Assembly: GCA_018970725.1 (NCBI GenBank)
Contig: JAGWVU010000017.1
Span: 34,649 to 98,648, forward strand
Length of the DNA stretch: 64,000 nt
Origin: Verrucomicrobiota bacterium
Lineage (GTDB): Bacteria > Verrucomicrobiota > Verrucomicrobiia > Verrucomicrobiales > DEV007
Direction of reading: 5' to 3'
Shown: piece after piece, positions 26,279-35,328 of the stretch
Position numbering within the stretch: position 1 is the first letter of the stretch
How the letters are laid out: each line of letters starts with the position of its first letter
The notes under the pieces: model-generated
The model's input: only the letters and a program-made list of their open reading frames with translations
What the model was told of the DNA's origin: nothing
Databases searched by the model: none
Made by a program: the position numbers and the translations under genes

Positions 26279-27894
26279 CGGTTCTTCGGGTCGATGCGGA
26301 GGATGGCCAGTTTTCTCTCCTCCCAGATGGGACGGGCCATTTCGGTCACGACGTGGCTTTGTTGCAGGGCCAGGATTGATTTGGAGGCGAGTTCCTTTTC
26401 GGGCATCACGAGGTAAGCGGGGCCGGGGCGGAGTTGGGTTCCGGAGTTCAGTTCACGGTAAGGCCGCCGCACATAAAGGAGGGAACGGAAATAACCGGTC
26501 TTGTAGAAAATGAGGGGGCGGTCAGGGTCCGGAAAGAGGCTGGCCATGGTTCGGCCGTTTTGGCGGAGATCGCCCTTCTGGTCCATGTAGACCCCGGCGT
26601 GGAGCAGACCGCCTCCGGCAAATCCAGCCATCACCAGGCAGGTGTGGAGCAGCGGGGCGGAGGCGGTTTTTCCCTGTCCGGGGAGGTGGGGCAGGAGAGC
26701 GATGGCGAGGCACACGAGGGCGGCCAGCCCTCCCGGAAGCCAGGCGCTCTGCAGGAGAAGCGGGACCACGACGGCCGCGCTCAAAATGACCACGAAAGCC
26801 AGCCATCCCCCGGCGAGGTTGGCCTGCGCCCATTGGCGGTCGATCTCTGATCGTGACGCTTCACCGAGACGGTTGAACTGGTGCACCGTCCAGAGGAACA
26901 AGGCCGGGAAGAGAGGCTGGCAGTAGCGCGCCGAGCCGTGGGGAAGCAGGAGGAGAACGGCCAGACCGAAGACCACTCCCCAGCCGGCTCCGCGGATCAC
27001 GTGGTCCCATTTGGCCACTTCCGGCGGGCGATCGGTCGGGCCGGGCAGGGAGCGGGTTTGCCACCAGGTCAGGATGAGCAACGGGGTCCAGGGAAGCAGA
27101 TCGCCGGCCACTTGCACCGGGCGGAGCAACCAGGATTTCAAGTTGAGATCCGCGAAACGAATCCGCTCCGCCGCCTCCCCGGCCCAGACGCCGGTGGTCT
27201 TTCCGGGATCCCCGGTGAGCCGCAGGTTCAGGATCGTCCAAGGCAGGAAAACGGCCGCCATCAGGAGCAGCCCGGTGAGGTGGGGGAGGGAGAGCAACTC
27301 CTTGAGCCGACGGGAAAAAACCAGCGCCGGAATCGCGGTGCCATAGAACAACGCGAGGTGGACGGGGCCCTTGGTGAGCATACCCAAACCGAGAAAGATC
27401 CAGGGAATCGTGTAGGCCCGCCATGGTTTTCCCTCACTCCACCAAACCCCCCAGAGAACGCAGGCAATCCCGGTTTGGGCCGCATACATGGCCTCGATCT
27501 CCGCGGTGCGCCCCTTGTCCATCATGGCGAGGGTCGTCACGAAAAAAAGGCCGGTGGAGAGGGCCCCGGTTTCCCCGAATCTTCGCCGCAAGGCGAGGGC
27601 CGCCGTCACCACGAATCCTGTGAGCCAAAGCACCGAGGGAAGGCGCGCCGCCCAATCGCTCCGCGTCCCCGTGACCAGGAAGGCCGCCGCGATGGACCAG
27701 TTGATCAGCGGAGGTTTTTTTTGGTAGACGGCCCCGCCGATCTTCGGGACGATCCAATCCCCGCTCTCGATCATGGTCCGGGCGGGAAGAATCCGCCGGG
27801 GCTCTTCACCACGGGGTTCGATGGAGCCGAGATACGGCAGATAGAGCGCCGAGCAGAGCACGATGGCGTTGAGGACGGTGGCCCGGGGGTTCAT
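26275..27894 (-). CDS. GT39-family (ArnT-like) membrane glycosyltransferase
   Basis: 539 residues with about a dozen membrane helices. The first periplasmic loop reads EPRGEEPRRILPARTMIESGD and then GAVYQKKPPL, the ArnT/PMT signature with acidic catalytic residues and the KPP motif. Such enzymes move a sugar from a polyprenyl-phosphate donor to lipid or protein in the periplasm. I chose ATG 27894 because it gives the usual short N-terminus; a TTG at 27933 overlapping the upstream gene's stop is possible. It is coupled to the PAP2 gene by a four-base overlap. Confidence 0.88.
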   Translation of the reverse strand: MNPRATVLNAIVLCSALYLPYLGSIEPRGEEPRRILPARTMIESGDWIVPKIGGAVYQKKPPLINWSIAAAFLVTGTRSDWAARLPSVLWLTGFVVTAALALRRRFGETGALSTGLFFVTTLAMMDKGRTAEIEAMYAAQTGIACVLWGVWWSEGKPWRAYTIPWIFLGLGMLTKGPVHLALFYGTAIPALVFSRRLKELLSLPHLTGLLLMAAVFLPWTILNLRLTGDPGKTTGVWAGEAAERIRFADLNLKSWLLRPVQVAGDLLPWTPLLILTWWQTRSLPGPTDRPPEVAKWDHVIRGAGWGVVFGLAVLLLLPHGSARYCQPLFPALFLWTVHQFNRLGEASRSEIDRQWAQANLAGGWLAFVVILSAAVVVPLLLQSAWLPGGLAALVCLAIALLPHLPGQGKTASAPLLHTCLVMAGFAGGGLLHAGVYMDQKGDLRQNGRTMASLFPDPDRPLIFYKTGYFRSLLYVRRPYRELNSGTQLRPGPAYLVMPEKELASKSILALQQSHVVTEMARPIWEERKLAILRIDPKNR

Positions 27895-27929
27895 GCGCCG
27901 CGCCAGTAGACCAGTGAATCCGCCCAAGT

Positions 27930-28541
27930 TCAACCGAGTTGATCCGGTTCCTCGCCCACCGCCGCGAATCGTTGGAGCACCCGGGCGATCCCTTCCTCAC
28001 GACGGCCCGGATTGATGAGAATCTGGATATGGGAGACGAACTCGCTCTTGGCCCGGACCAACGCGGCCACGCCGATCGGATCGGTCTTCCCGATCAATTC
28101 CCGCGCGGCCACGAGGAGATCCAGAGCGGGGTGTCGAAGTCCCCGGTAGGCCGGCGGATGATCCCGGTCCGTTCGCGGGTCCGGCACCACAGCGTTGGGG
28201 AAATACCAGCGACCGGTATCGATCAGGTGGGCAAGCGAGGCCCGGATCTCCGAGAATTTCGCCTGCTGTTCCCGCCCGGATTCAGATGGTTGTTCCGCCA
28301 GATGAATGGCGAGGGCCAGATCCCGGCAGGCGCGATCCGCCCAGCGCAGGAGGCTGTCGAAGTACGGGGCCGCCCAGTCAGGTGGTGGGGGGGGATGGCA
28401 AGGTTCCGGTTCGGACGGTGGAGTCCGGGAAATCCGCGCCACGCTCCGCACCGCGACCCAAGCGGACATCAGGGCAACGCAGGCGGAAGCCAGAGCGACC
28501 CAGGCGAGAGGATCCCACCGGAAGGCATGGTCTGCCATCAT
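27930..28541 (-). CDS. Hypothetical protein with one N-terminal membrane helix
   Basis: 203 residues. A single hydrophobic helix (about 13-33, WVALASACVALMSAWVAVRS) is followed by a proline-rich spacer (SEPEPCHPPPPPDWAAP) and a helical soluble domain rich in Arg, Ala and Leu. I do not recognise the family. It sits 8 bases downstream of the SH3-like secreted protein gene and just upstream of the GT39 gene, so it is likely in the same transcript. Confidence 0.65.
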   Translation of the reverse strand: MMADHAFRWDPLAWVALASACVALMSAWVAVRSVARISRTPPSEPEPCHPPPPPDWAAPYFDSLLRWADRACRDLALAIHLAEQPSESGREQQAKFSEIRASLAHLIDTGRWYFPNAVVPDPRTDRDHPPAYRGLRHPALDLLVAARELIGKTDPIGVAALVRAKSEFVSHIQILINPGRREEGIARVLQRFAAVGEEPDQLG

Positions 28542-28549
28542 CGGAGGAA

Positions 28550-30046
28550 TCAGTTGTCGGGCTGGAGGGGAGGAAGCAGGCCTTGTCCCAGAGGCACGCT
28601 GGTATCATCCGGGGCGGGAAGATCGGGCAGGGAAAGATTTTCGGGCGCTTCGAAATTTCCTCCCCGTGGCGACGGCATGGAAGGAACCGGTTCCTCGAAG
28701 GCTTCCCGTGGCATTTCACTGATGCGGGCCCGGCGCAGCATTCCAGTGCGGACAATCCCCTCGGTGCCGTCCGGGAGAATCACGCCGGACCACTCTTCCC
28801 CGGGCTTGTTCACTTCCACCAGCCCGCCTTCCGGAAGGATTTTCGGCACCGGTGAGGGGCTGTCGTAAGGATAGAATTCCGTTCCCGTAGGACTTTGGAC
28901 CACTTGGAATTGCTGGGGGGCGAGCGGGCCGTCGGGAGCCTTGGCGGGAGCAGCGTGGCCTCTGCCCAGCCCAGCGATGGTCACCCGAGAAGGCTTCGGC
29001 GCCGGTTTCGGCTTGGGAGCCGGTTCCTTCCTGGGTTCTTCCGGGGCTTCCGGGGCTTCCGGCGTGGGAACCGTGAGTTCCGCCGGTTGCAGGCCGGCCG
29101 TGGGACTCTTCGGGCGGTTCCACGGGAGAGTGAAGCCGGGACCGTTTTTCTCCGGGGCTGGGGCGACCGCCACTTGCGGCGCTGCCGTGGTCTTGGCGGA
29201 GGAGGGAGGGGCGGCCGGGGCGGCGGAAGCCCTGGGCGTGGGCGACGGGGCGGGGGCACCGATGACGACGGGGGCGGCGGCCGCTTCTTCGCCAGAAGTT
29301 GAGGGCTCGACCCGGGTCCGTTCCACCGACCTTCCTCCGGGCCGCGGGTCCGGGATCAGTTTGCTGGTGACCGAGCCGATGCCTCCGGTGACGGCTCCGG
29401 CGGCCTGGGGGATTTTCTGGAGCAAGCCGGGTGCATCCCGCTCCGCCTCCCGTTCCGGGGCCCGGTTCATTTCCTGACGGTGTTCCGGGCTGAGCCGCTC
29501 CAAGGGATGAAAGCCTTCCTCAAGTTCTCCGGCCCGGCGGCGCCGGATGTAGTCTTCCTCGTTGGAGGCGACGGAATCGATGGCTTCTCCCATCCGCGCG
29601 AGCATTCCCCGGGGTTCCTCCGGACGTGCCCCGGAATAGCCGGCGCGGATCCGTTCGAGACGCTCGGACTGCCAGTTCCCGTCCGTGATGCCGGTGCTGA
29701 CCGGCTCCTTGCGCCGCTCGAAGGTGGGCACCGTCCCGGCGGTTTCGCGCATCACTTCCTTGAGCCGCCGGGCCCGGCTGAGGGCGGCTTCCTCTTCGCG
29801 CCGTTCGAAGTCCCGGTTCGATGACGGATTGGATGCCGCAGGCGGCATGTAGGGCCTGGAGGGCGTTTCCGGTGCCGCGTATCCCGTGGCCTGCTCCATC
29901 CTGGCCTGCATCCGCGCCGTGTTCGCGGCCTCCAGCATCCGCGAAGGCGTCGTCTGCGCCCAAAGCGGGGCCGGGACCACGCAAAAGCTCAGGACCGCGA
30001 CGATTGACGTGGGGAGGCGCAGCAGGTGCATCGGAATCGTTTCCAT
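28550..30046 (-). CDS. Secreted Pro/Ala-rich protein with C-terminal SH3-like domain
   Basis: 498 residues from the ATG at 30046; ATG 30031 is equally plausible and starts directly at the signal peptide (MHLLRLPTSIVAVLSFCVVPAPLWAQ). The middle is charged and helical (about 75-190), then long Ala/Pro/Lys-rich low-complexity linkers (about 235-370). Residues about 385-445 (FQVVQSPTGTEFYPYDS...LVEVNKPGEEWSGVILPDGTEGIVR) look like a bacterial SH3 domain. I infer an envelope protein that may bind peptidoglycan. A good promoter lies upstream at 30070-30098. Confidence 0.7.
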   Translation of the reverse strand: METIPMHLLRLPTSIVAVLSFCVVPAPLWAQTTPSRMLEAANTARMQARMEQATGYAAPETPSRPYMPPAASNPSSNRDFERREEEAALSRARRLKEVMRETAGTVPTFERRKEPVSTGITDGNWQSERLERIRAGYSGARPEEPRGMLARMGEAIDSVASNEEDYIRRRRAGELEEGFHPLERLSPEHRQEMNRAPEREAERDAPGLLQKIPQAAGAVTGGIGSVTSKLIPDPRPGGRSVERTRVEPSTSGEEAAAAPVVIGAPAPSPTPRASAAPAAPPSSAKTTAAPQVAVAPAPEKNGPGFTLPWNRPKSPTAGLQPAELTVPTPEAPEAPEEPRKEPAPKPKPAPKPSRVTIAGLGRGHAAPAKAPDGPLAPQQFQVVQSPTGTEFYPYDSPSPVPKILPEGGLVEVNKPGEEWSGVILPDGTEGIVRTGMLRRARISEMPREAFEEPVPSMPSPRGGNFEAPENLSLPDLPAPDDTSVPLGQGLLPPLQPDN

Positions 30047-30069
30047 CCCCGCCGGATGACGGGGAATTG

Positions 30070-30098
30070 AATATACCGTGTGACGATCATTCCGTCCA
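30070..30098 (-). promoter_or_regulatory. Predicted sigma70 promoter for the SH3-like protein gene
   Basis: On the minus strand TGGACG (30098-30093) is followed after 17 bases by TATATT (30075-30070). Four of six and five of six bases match the consensus. The site points at the gene starting at 30046 or 30031 and separates it from the upstream mogA-like gene. Confidence 0.55.
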
Positions 30099-30122
30099 GC
30101 TTCGTCAATCGCCGGATTGAAA

Positions 30123-30629
30123 TCAGCAACTGGTCGGCTGGCGTCGCGCGATTTTCACGGTGTGGTCGATCGCCCCGGACACGAACCGGAGGCAATCGAG
30201 CGCCCCCTGCGGTTTCCCGGGCAGGGCGATGACGAGGGTTTGGCCGACGATGGCCGCCAGTCCGCGGGAAAGGATGGCGTTGGGGGTGAGTTCGACGGAG
30301 CGCCGGCGCATCAACTCGCCGAACCCCGGGATTTCCACCCGCATGAGGCCGCGGATGGCTTCCGGGGTGACGTCCCGGAGCGCGATGCCAGTCCCACCGG
30401 TCGTCAGGATGAGGGTGCAGCCTTGGGTGCAGAAGGATTGGATGGCTTGTTGGATGCGATCGATTTCATCCGGAACGACGGCCTCTGCGATGACCTCCCA
30501 TCCCCGGCTCCGGCACTCCTCGCGCAGGACGGGGCCGCCGAGATCCTCGTATTCACCGGCGCTGGCGCGGTCGGAGACGGTGATGATTCCGACCTGTTGG
30601 CCGGATGGAAGGGAGGGCTCGGGGTTCAT
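30123..30629 (-). CDS. MogA/MoaB family molybdopterin-binding protein
   Basis: 168 residues from the ATG at 30627-30629; longer in-frame starts would overlap the ABC ATPase and add a non-conserved leader. The MoCF-binding fold begins QQVGIITVSDRASAGEYEDLGGP, and the conserved TTGGTGIALRDVTPEA lies at about 100-115. Family members adenylylate molybdopterin before molybdenum insertion. No other molybdenum cofactor gene is in the window. The gene follows the peptide ABC operon by 40 bases and may be read from it. Confidence 0.88.
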   Translation of the reverse strand: MNPEPSLPSGQQVGIITVSDRASAGEYEDLGGPVLREECRSRGWEVIAEAVVPDEIDRIQQAIQSFCTQGCTLILTTGGTGIALRDVTPEAIRGLMRVEIPGFGELMRRRSVELTPNAILSRGLAAIVGQTLVIALPGKPQGALDCLRFVSGAIDHTVKIARRQPTSC

Positions 30630-30669
30630 GGGCGGAGAGATTCCACCGCGCGCGGCGGCTTGCCAACCT

Positions 30670-31515
30670 TCAACTTTTGTCGTCCCCGGCGAGGAGCCAT
30701 TCCCGTTTGGAACCGGCCCGCAGACTGCCCTGGACAAAGGCCCGGGCGGCCTCGGGTCCCTCCGGGCCGAACAGGTCGCGTGGCGTGGCGCAGGTCACCA
30801 GATTTCCCTGGTCCAGAATGGCGATGCGGTCCCCGAATTGTTCGGCGCGTTGCAACCGGCCCGTGGCCACCACCACCGCCAGGCCCTCTTCCTTTTTGAG
30901 CTGCTCCAACAGCGCGGCGAAGCGCGCGGTCGAACCGGTGTCGAATTCCGCGGTGGGTTCGTCCGCGACCAGTAACCGGGGGCCGCAGACAAGGGCGGAG
31001 GCGATCATGATCTTCTGGCGGGTCGCGGTATCGAGTTCTTCCGGGTAGACGCGGCGGAGGAGCAGGGATTCAGGTTCGAGGATGCCGACCCGATACAACT
31101 GCCGCATGGTGTGTTCGAGCGGGTGGGGGAGTTTCCGCTGTTTGATCCGCAGGATGGTCGCGAAATGTTGTTGGATCGTGAGGCGGGGGTTGAAAAGGGT
31201 GTGGGCGTCCTGGAGGACGTGGGCGATGCGGGAGCCGCGCAGGGAAAGCAGTCTGGATTGGCTGGTGCGCAGGAGGTTCTTGCCTTCGAAGAGGACCTCT
31301 CCCCCCACCTCGCGAACGGGCAATCCATGGAGGAAACGGCTCAGACAACGCAGCAGCAGGGACTTGCCGCCCGCGGTCTGGCCGAGGATGGCGAGGGATT
31401 GCCCCCGCTCCAAGGTGAAGCTCACGGAGCGCAAAACCTCCTTGGGCCGGTCCGTCAGGAAGGCCGGGTTGAGGCTGAGCTTCAATGAATGGACCTCGAG
31501 GAGGCGGGGGCTCAT
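30670..31515 (-). CDS. Degenerate peptide-type ABC ATP-binding protein
   Basis: 281 residues. Walker A GQTAGGKS (45-52), the Q-loop glutamine (HVLQDAH, Q102) and Walker B LLVADEPT (181-188) are present. The signature LSGGQ is replaced by PEELDTATRQ (158-167), the D-loop is EFDTG, and the switch histidine is missing (VVVATGRL at about 214-221). The overall architecture is DppD/OppD-like without the usual C-terminal PYT extension. ATP binding is plausible but efficient hydrolysis is doubtful unless a partner ATPase supplies the missing residues. It is the last gene of the four-gene ABC operon, 3 bases after the second permease. Confidence 0.82.
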   Translation of the reverse strand: MSPRLLEVHSLKLSLNPAFLTDRPKEVLRSVSFTLERGQSLAILGQTAGGKSLLLRCLSRFLHGLPVREVGGEVLFEGKNLLRTSQSRLLSLRGSRIAHVLQDAHTLFNPRLTIQQHFATILRIKQRKLPHPLEHTMRQLYRVGILEPESLLLRRVYPEELDTATRQKIMIASALVCGPRLLVADEPTAEFDTGSTARFAALLEQLKKEEGLAVVVATGRLQRAEQFGDRIAILDQGNLVTCATPRDLFGPEGPEAARAFVQGSLRAGSKREWLLAGDDKS

Positions 31516-31518
31516 GCT

Positions 31519-32247
31519 TCAGGTCGGTTCGGTCGGAAGGGAGATCAGTTTGTCGAAGACCGGGATGCAGGCATACGTCGCGAAGGCGGTGCCCATGATG
31601 GCGAGGCCCGGCGCGAACACGGCTTCGGGGCGGTCAAGGAATTCGTCCAGCCCGCGGTGGATCAGACCGCCCCAGGTCTCGCCTTGGGGAAAGCGGATCA
31701 GGCCGAGGGAGCTGAACATCGACTCGACCAGCAGGGAATGAATGAAGCCGAGGAAAAAGAAGGGAAGCGTCAGGGGCAGGAAGCGCGGCCAGGCATAGCC
31801 CAGAAAGACGCCCCAGGGCCCATGCCCCAAGATCCGCGCCTGGAGGAAATGAAAGTCCGGGGCGGCGTCGTGAATCCGGTTCAACAGAAGCCGAGCGGTC
31901 AACGGATAGACCGCGACGGCCAGCGAAAACACGATGAGCAGCCCGAGGTCCTCTTTGGCGGCATGGATCACCAGGAGCAGGACCATGGGCGAAACGCAGA
32001 GGAGGGTGCCCAGAGTGAATTGGAGGATGCGGCGGGTCCACGCCCCGAAATACAGCAACGCGAAGGCGTGGGCCAGGGCCAAAGAATACGTGATGACCGC
32101 CACCGCCAGGTTGGTCAGGATCGAGTTCGCCGCCGCTTGCCCCACTTCCCGCAGCGGATCGATCAGTCCGGTCCCGGCCCGCAGGGGCTCGGGACCGCCC
32201 GGGGCAAGGGCGAGAACCAGCGGGAAGAGGAAGGCAACGGCGTTCAT
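31519..32247 (-). CDS. Peptide-type ABC transporter permease (DppC-like)
   Basis: 242 residues with about six membrane helices. The cytoplasmic loop QARILGHGPWGVFLGYAWPRF corresponds to the EAA motif that contacts the ATPase. The ATG at 32247 overlaps the stop of the first permease (ATGA); the frame remains open further upstream but that is shadow of the first permease. It would form the membrane channel together with the product of 32244-33113. Confidence 0.82.
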   Translation of the reverse strand: MNAVAFLFPLVLALAPGGPEPLRAGTGLIDPLREVGQAAANSILTNLAVAVITYSLALAHAFALLYFGAWTRRILQFTLGTLLCVSPMVLLLVIHAAKEDLGLLIVFSLAVAVYPLTARLLLNRIHDAAPDFHFLQARILGHGPWGVFLGYAWPRFLPLTLPFFFLGFIHSLLVESMFSSLGLIRFPQGETWGGLIHRGLDEFLDRPEAVFAPGLAIMGTAFATYACIPVFDKLISLPTEPT

Positions 32248-33113
32248 CGGGTCTCGGAAGTCGCGGGATGGCGGCTCTTGAGCCATTCTTCGAGCAGGTC
32301 CACGAAGCCATGAGCCAGCAGCAGGGCGGTGCTCGACCAGAGACTGAGGACGGCCAGGCTCTGGAGATCGGATTCCCGGGCCGCCTTGAACAGGGAATAA
32401 CCGAAACCGGGAATGAAGAAAACCGTTTCGGTGACGATGAGGACGCTCAGAAAGAGGGAAAGCAGAAAGGGAAGGGCCCGGAGCAGAGGCGACCAGATCG
32501 CGGAGGCAATCACGGTGTCGAAGAGCCGCCGCTGCGGGATGCCGAGGGAGCGGAAAGCCTTCAACGAGCCTTCCGGGAAGGCTTGGAAAACAGTCTGGGA
32601 GACTTGCCGGGCAATGAGGGCGATGCCGGGAAGGGACAGGGGAATGGCCAGCAACAGGCATTGGCCGGCAAAGGCCCGGGGACTCGCCTCCGCCCCAAGG
32701 GCCGAAGCGCCCCCGATGAAAATCCCCCAATCGGTGAGGCTCACGTAAAGAACGGCGTAGGCCACCAGAAACGCTGGTGTGGCCAGGGCCAGGCTGATGA
32801 GGAGGTGGCCGATGAGTTGGGCCCAAGCCATCCGGTAGCGACCGAGGATGATCCCCAGCGGTCCGCCGAACCCGTAGCTCAGCACAAGGGCGAGGACGAT
32901 GGTGGTCAGGCTGTGGAGAATCGCCGCCGGCAACGGGGGCAATCCCGGGGCTCGCACGAGACGACCGGAGAAAACCGCCTCGATGAATTCCACCGGCGAG
33001 AGGTCCCTTTCGTAATAGGTGTCGGCGCTGCGCAGGATCAGGAAGATCGCGACGCAGAGCAGCAGGAGGCGTCCCCCGGCCAGCAACACGTGTTTGGCGA
33101 GCAGGCGGATCAT
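32244..33113 (-). CDS. Peptide-type ABC transporter permease (DppB-like)
   Basis: 289 residues from ATG 33113, which overlaps the stop of the binding-protein gene (ATGA). One N-terminal helix (about 12-27) is followed by a periplasmic segment and five more helices. The loop KAFRSLGIPQRRLFDTVIASA is the EAA-like coupling motif. Gene order (binding protein, permease, permease, ATPase) is that of dipeptide/oligopeptide importers. Confidence 0.85.
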   Translation of the reverse strand: MIRLLAKHVLLAGGRLLLLCVAIFLILRSADTYYERDLSPVEFIEAVFSGRLVRAPGLPPLPAAILHSLTTIVLALVLSYGFGGPLGIILGRYRMAWAQLIGHLLISLALATPAFLVAYAVLYVSLTDWGIFIGGASALGAEASPRAFAGQCLLLAIPLSLPGIALIARQVSQTVFQAFPEGSLKAFRSLGIPQRRLFDTVIASAIWSPLLRALPFLLSLFLSVLIVTETVFFIPGFGYSLFKAARESDLQSLAVLSLWSSTALLLAHGFVDLLEEWLKSRHPATSETR

Positions 33114-35161
33114 GGGGCGGGGGATTCGGCCGGCTCGGGGCGTTCCACCCACCAGGCGAGGTCATGGGTCAGGGAAAGAAGGCTGGAGCCGACGGACCGC
33201 CGCTCCTCGGACGGGCCCGGACGGGCTTTGTCCACGACCTCCGTCCGGCCCGGGTGAAACACCCTGGCGTTGTCCCGCAGCGCAAGATGGAGGCAGGGGT
33301 GCAGGTTGTAGAGGGTTCCCTGCAGTTCCGTGGCCAGCCGATGCTGTTCCGCGGGATCGTAAGCGGCCCGCAGGCGCTCGAGGAGCCGATCGACACCGGG
33401 GTCGCGGAGGCGGTTGAAGTTGCCCAGGCCTTCTCCGATTTCCGAGCTGTGCCAGCGGCTGAATTGATCGGCATGCCAAGGCAGGGGATCCATCAACAAC
33501 GCGGCTTCGAACGGAGTGTTTCCGGAGCGGATCCCCGACATTTTGCCGTAGGAGAGCAGCCGGAGTTGGACGCTGACGCCGACACGCCGCCATTGCCGCT
33601 GGAGGTAACGGGCGACCTCGCGTTGGAATTCGTCTTCGGCCGCGACGGTGAGGGTGAAGCGGAGCCGGTTCTCGTAGCCGGCATTGGCGAGCGCCTTGCG
33701 GGCGCCCGAAGGATCATGACCGATGAGCATGGGGAGAGGGTCGGGAGCGAAGGAGGCGTCGGGATGAAAAAGCCGGTTCACCGGGATGCCCTGACCGTCG
33801 AGGAGTTCGCCGATGAACTGGCGCGGATCGATGGCTTGGGCCAACGCCCGGCGGACCTCCGGTTGGCGGAACGGTCCATGGTCGAGGTTCCAAACCACGT
33901 GGGTGTGCAACGTCGCGGGACCGCGGACCAGTTTGAAATCCGGATTCGTTTTCAAGGACCGGTAAGCGGCGGGTTGGACCTCGTAGGAATCGATGGCCTT
34001 GATCTCGAAGAGGATGCGGCGGAGGCGGCTCTCCAGAACCCGTTGGTAAACCAGATGCCGGTTTTCCGGCGGGTTGCGGAAATAACCGGAGAACCGGTCC
34101 AGAACGATGGGGCCGCCCGGCCGCCATTCGCGGATCAGGAACGGTCCCGTGCCAGTGGGGCGGAGATCGGGCCGTTGGGGGGAGTAAGCGTGCCAAGCGT
34201 GTTTCGGCAGGATGGGGAGTTGTTCCCAGATCTCGAGCGCGGGTCCAAAGCGCTGCCGGTAGGTCACTTTGACGGCGAGCGGGCCCTCGGGTTCCACGGA
34301 GAGCATGGCCCGGAGCGCGGAGGCGAGGACCGGCTGGTTCCGGCTCTGCCGGGCCAGATCGATCGAGTGCAGGACGTCTTCCACCGTGACCGGGCGGCCA
34401 TCGTGCCACCGGACGCCGGGGCGCAGGAAGAGGGTCAGCCCGGGTTCGTGGAGGTAGGGAAGGTCCGGCTGTTTCTCGATCCTTGCCTCCAGTTGCGGGT
34501 TGGACTGGTAATAAAGGCGCAGTTCGCGCTCGAAGTTGGCCTCGTTCCCGGCGGAGCAGACCTCGATGAATCCCTCCTCCTCACCGGACCAGGTGCGCCT
34601 CGATTGCCAGCCTTCCACGGCCTGCCGCCGGAAATTTCCGAAGGACTCGACCGGGAATTGGCGGGTGTGGATCCGCCAGACATTCACCGGGGCGCGCAGT
34701 TCCGGCGGGATCAGGGCAAAGAGCTGGCCCGGGCCCCGGGCTTCATCGTGATGATTCAGCTCCACCCGGATCTCATCCTTGATCAGGGTGGCATCGACAA
34801 TCCCCCAGCCGGACCACTGCGGCCGGCTCTTTTCCAGCCCGGCCCAGGCTTGGGCGGCGAAGCGCTCGGAGATGCAAAAAAGGCGCAGCCGTGAAGAGAA
34901 GGTCCACGACTCCGCGAGCCGCCCTTCCGTCTTCATCCGCGGATCGCGCCCCACGAGGGTATCGAACAGCAGGCTCTCGATTTCCTCGGACACCGGATCC
35001 TGCTCGGTCAAGGGATCGATGCCGATGGGTTCGGAGGTGATGGCGAAGGTGATCGACTCCGCCGCCGCCTCCTCCCTGTGCCCCAAACCGGTGAGGAAAA
35101 AATGGGCGATCGCGATGAGGAGCAGGGGGAGGCAGTAGAGACTCAGTCTGAACCAGCGCAT
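33110..35161 (-). CDS. ABC transporter substrate-binding protein, family 5
   Basis: 683 residues from the ATG at 35159-35161. An N-terminal hydrophobic helix (about 7-27) acts as signal or membrane anchor. The SBP_bac_5 fold is recognisable from EPIGIDPLTEQDPVSEEIESLLFDTL near the start, then LTLFLRPGVRWHDGRPVTVEDV, the family signature region, and later FRQPEVRRALAQAIDPRQF. At 683 residues it is longer than most members (500-550), with an insertion between about residues 85 and 235. It should deliver peptides or similar solutes to the permeases encoded directly downstream. Confidence 0.88.
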   Translation of the reverse strand: MRWFRLSLYCLPLLLIAIAHFFLTGLGHREEAAAESITFAITSEPIGIDPLTEQDPVSEEIESLLFDTLVGRDPRMKTEGRLAESWTFSSRLRLFCISERFAAQAWAGLEKSRPQWSGWGIVDATLIKDEIRVELNHHDEARGPGQLFALIPPELRAPVNVWRIHTRQFPVESFGNFRRQAVEGWQSRRTWSGEEEGFIEVCSAGNEANFERELRLYYQSNPQLEARIEKQPDLPYLHEPGLTLFLRPGVRWHDGRPVTVEDVLHSIDLARQSRNQPVLASALRAMLSVEPEGPLAVKVTYRQRFGPALEIWEQLPILPKHAWHAYSPQRPDLRPTGTGPFLIREWRPGGPIVLDRFSGYFRNPPENRHLVYQRVLESRLRRILFEIKAIDSYEVQPAAYRSLKTNPDFKLVRGPATLHTHVVWNLDHGPFRQPEVRRALAQAIDPRQFIGELLDGQGIPVNRLFHPDASFAPDPLPMLIGHDPSGARKALANAGYENRLRFTLTVAAEDEFQREVARYLQRQWRRVGVSVQLRLLSYGKMSGIRSGNTPFEAALLMDPLPWHADQFSRWHSSEIGEGLGNFNRLRDPGVDRLLERLRAAYDPAEQHRLATELQGTLYNLHPCLHLALRDNARVFHPGRTEVVDKARPGPSEERRSVGSSLLSLTHDLAWWVERPEPAESPAP

Positions 35162-35328
35162 GGGAGACGGACGCGGGGCTGGCCGCGGCGGCGGCATCGG
35201 ACGCCAAAACCTAGCGCGGGAAGGCGATCTGGCGAATGAATTCGTGGTAGAGAAAACCGGCCGGCGGGGGGGGCGGATTCGCTTGCGAAGAGCGTTCCCC
35301 GGTCGGACGTTTTCCGTTCTTACCCGCC

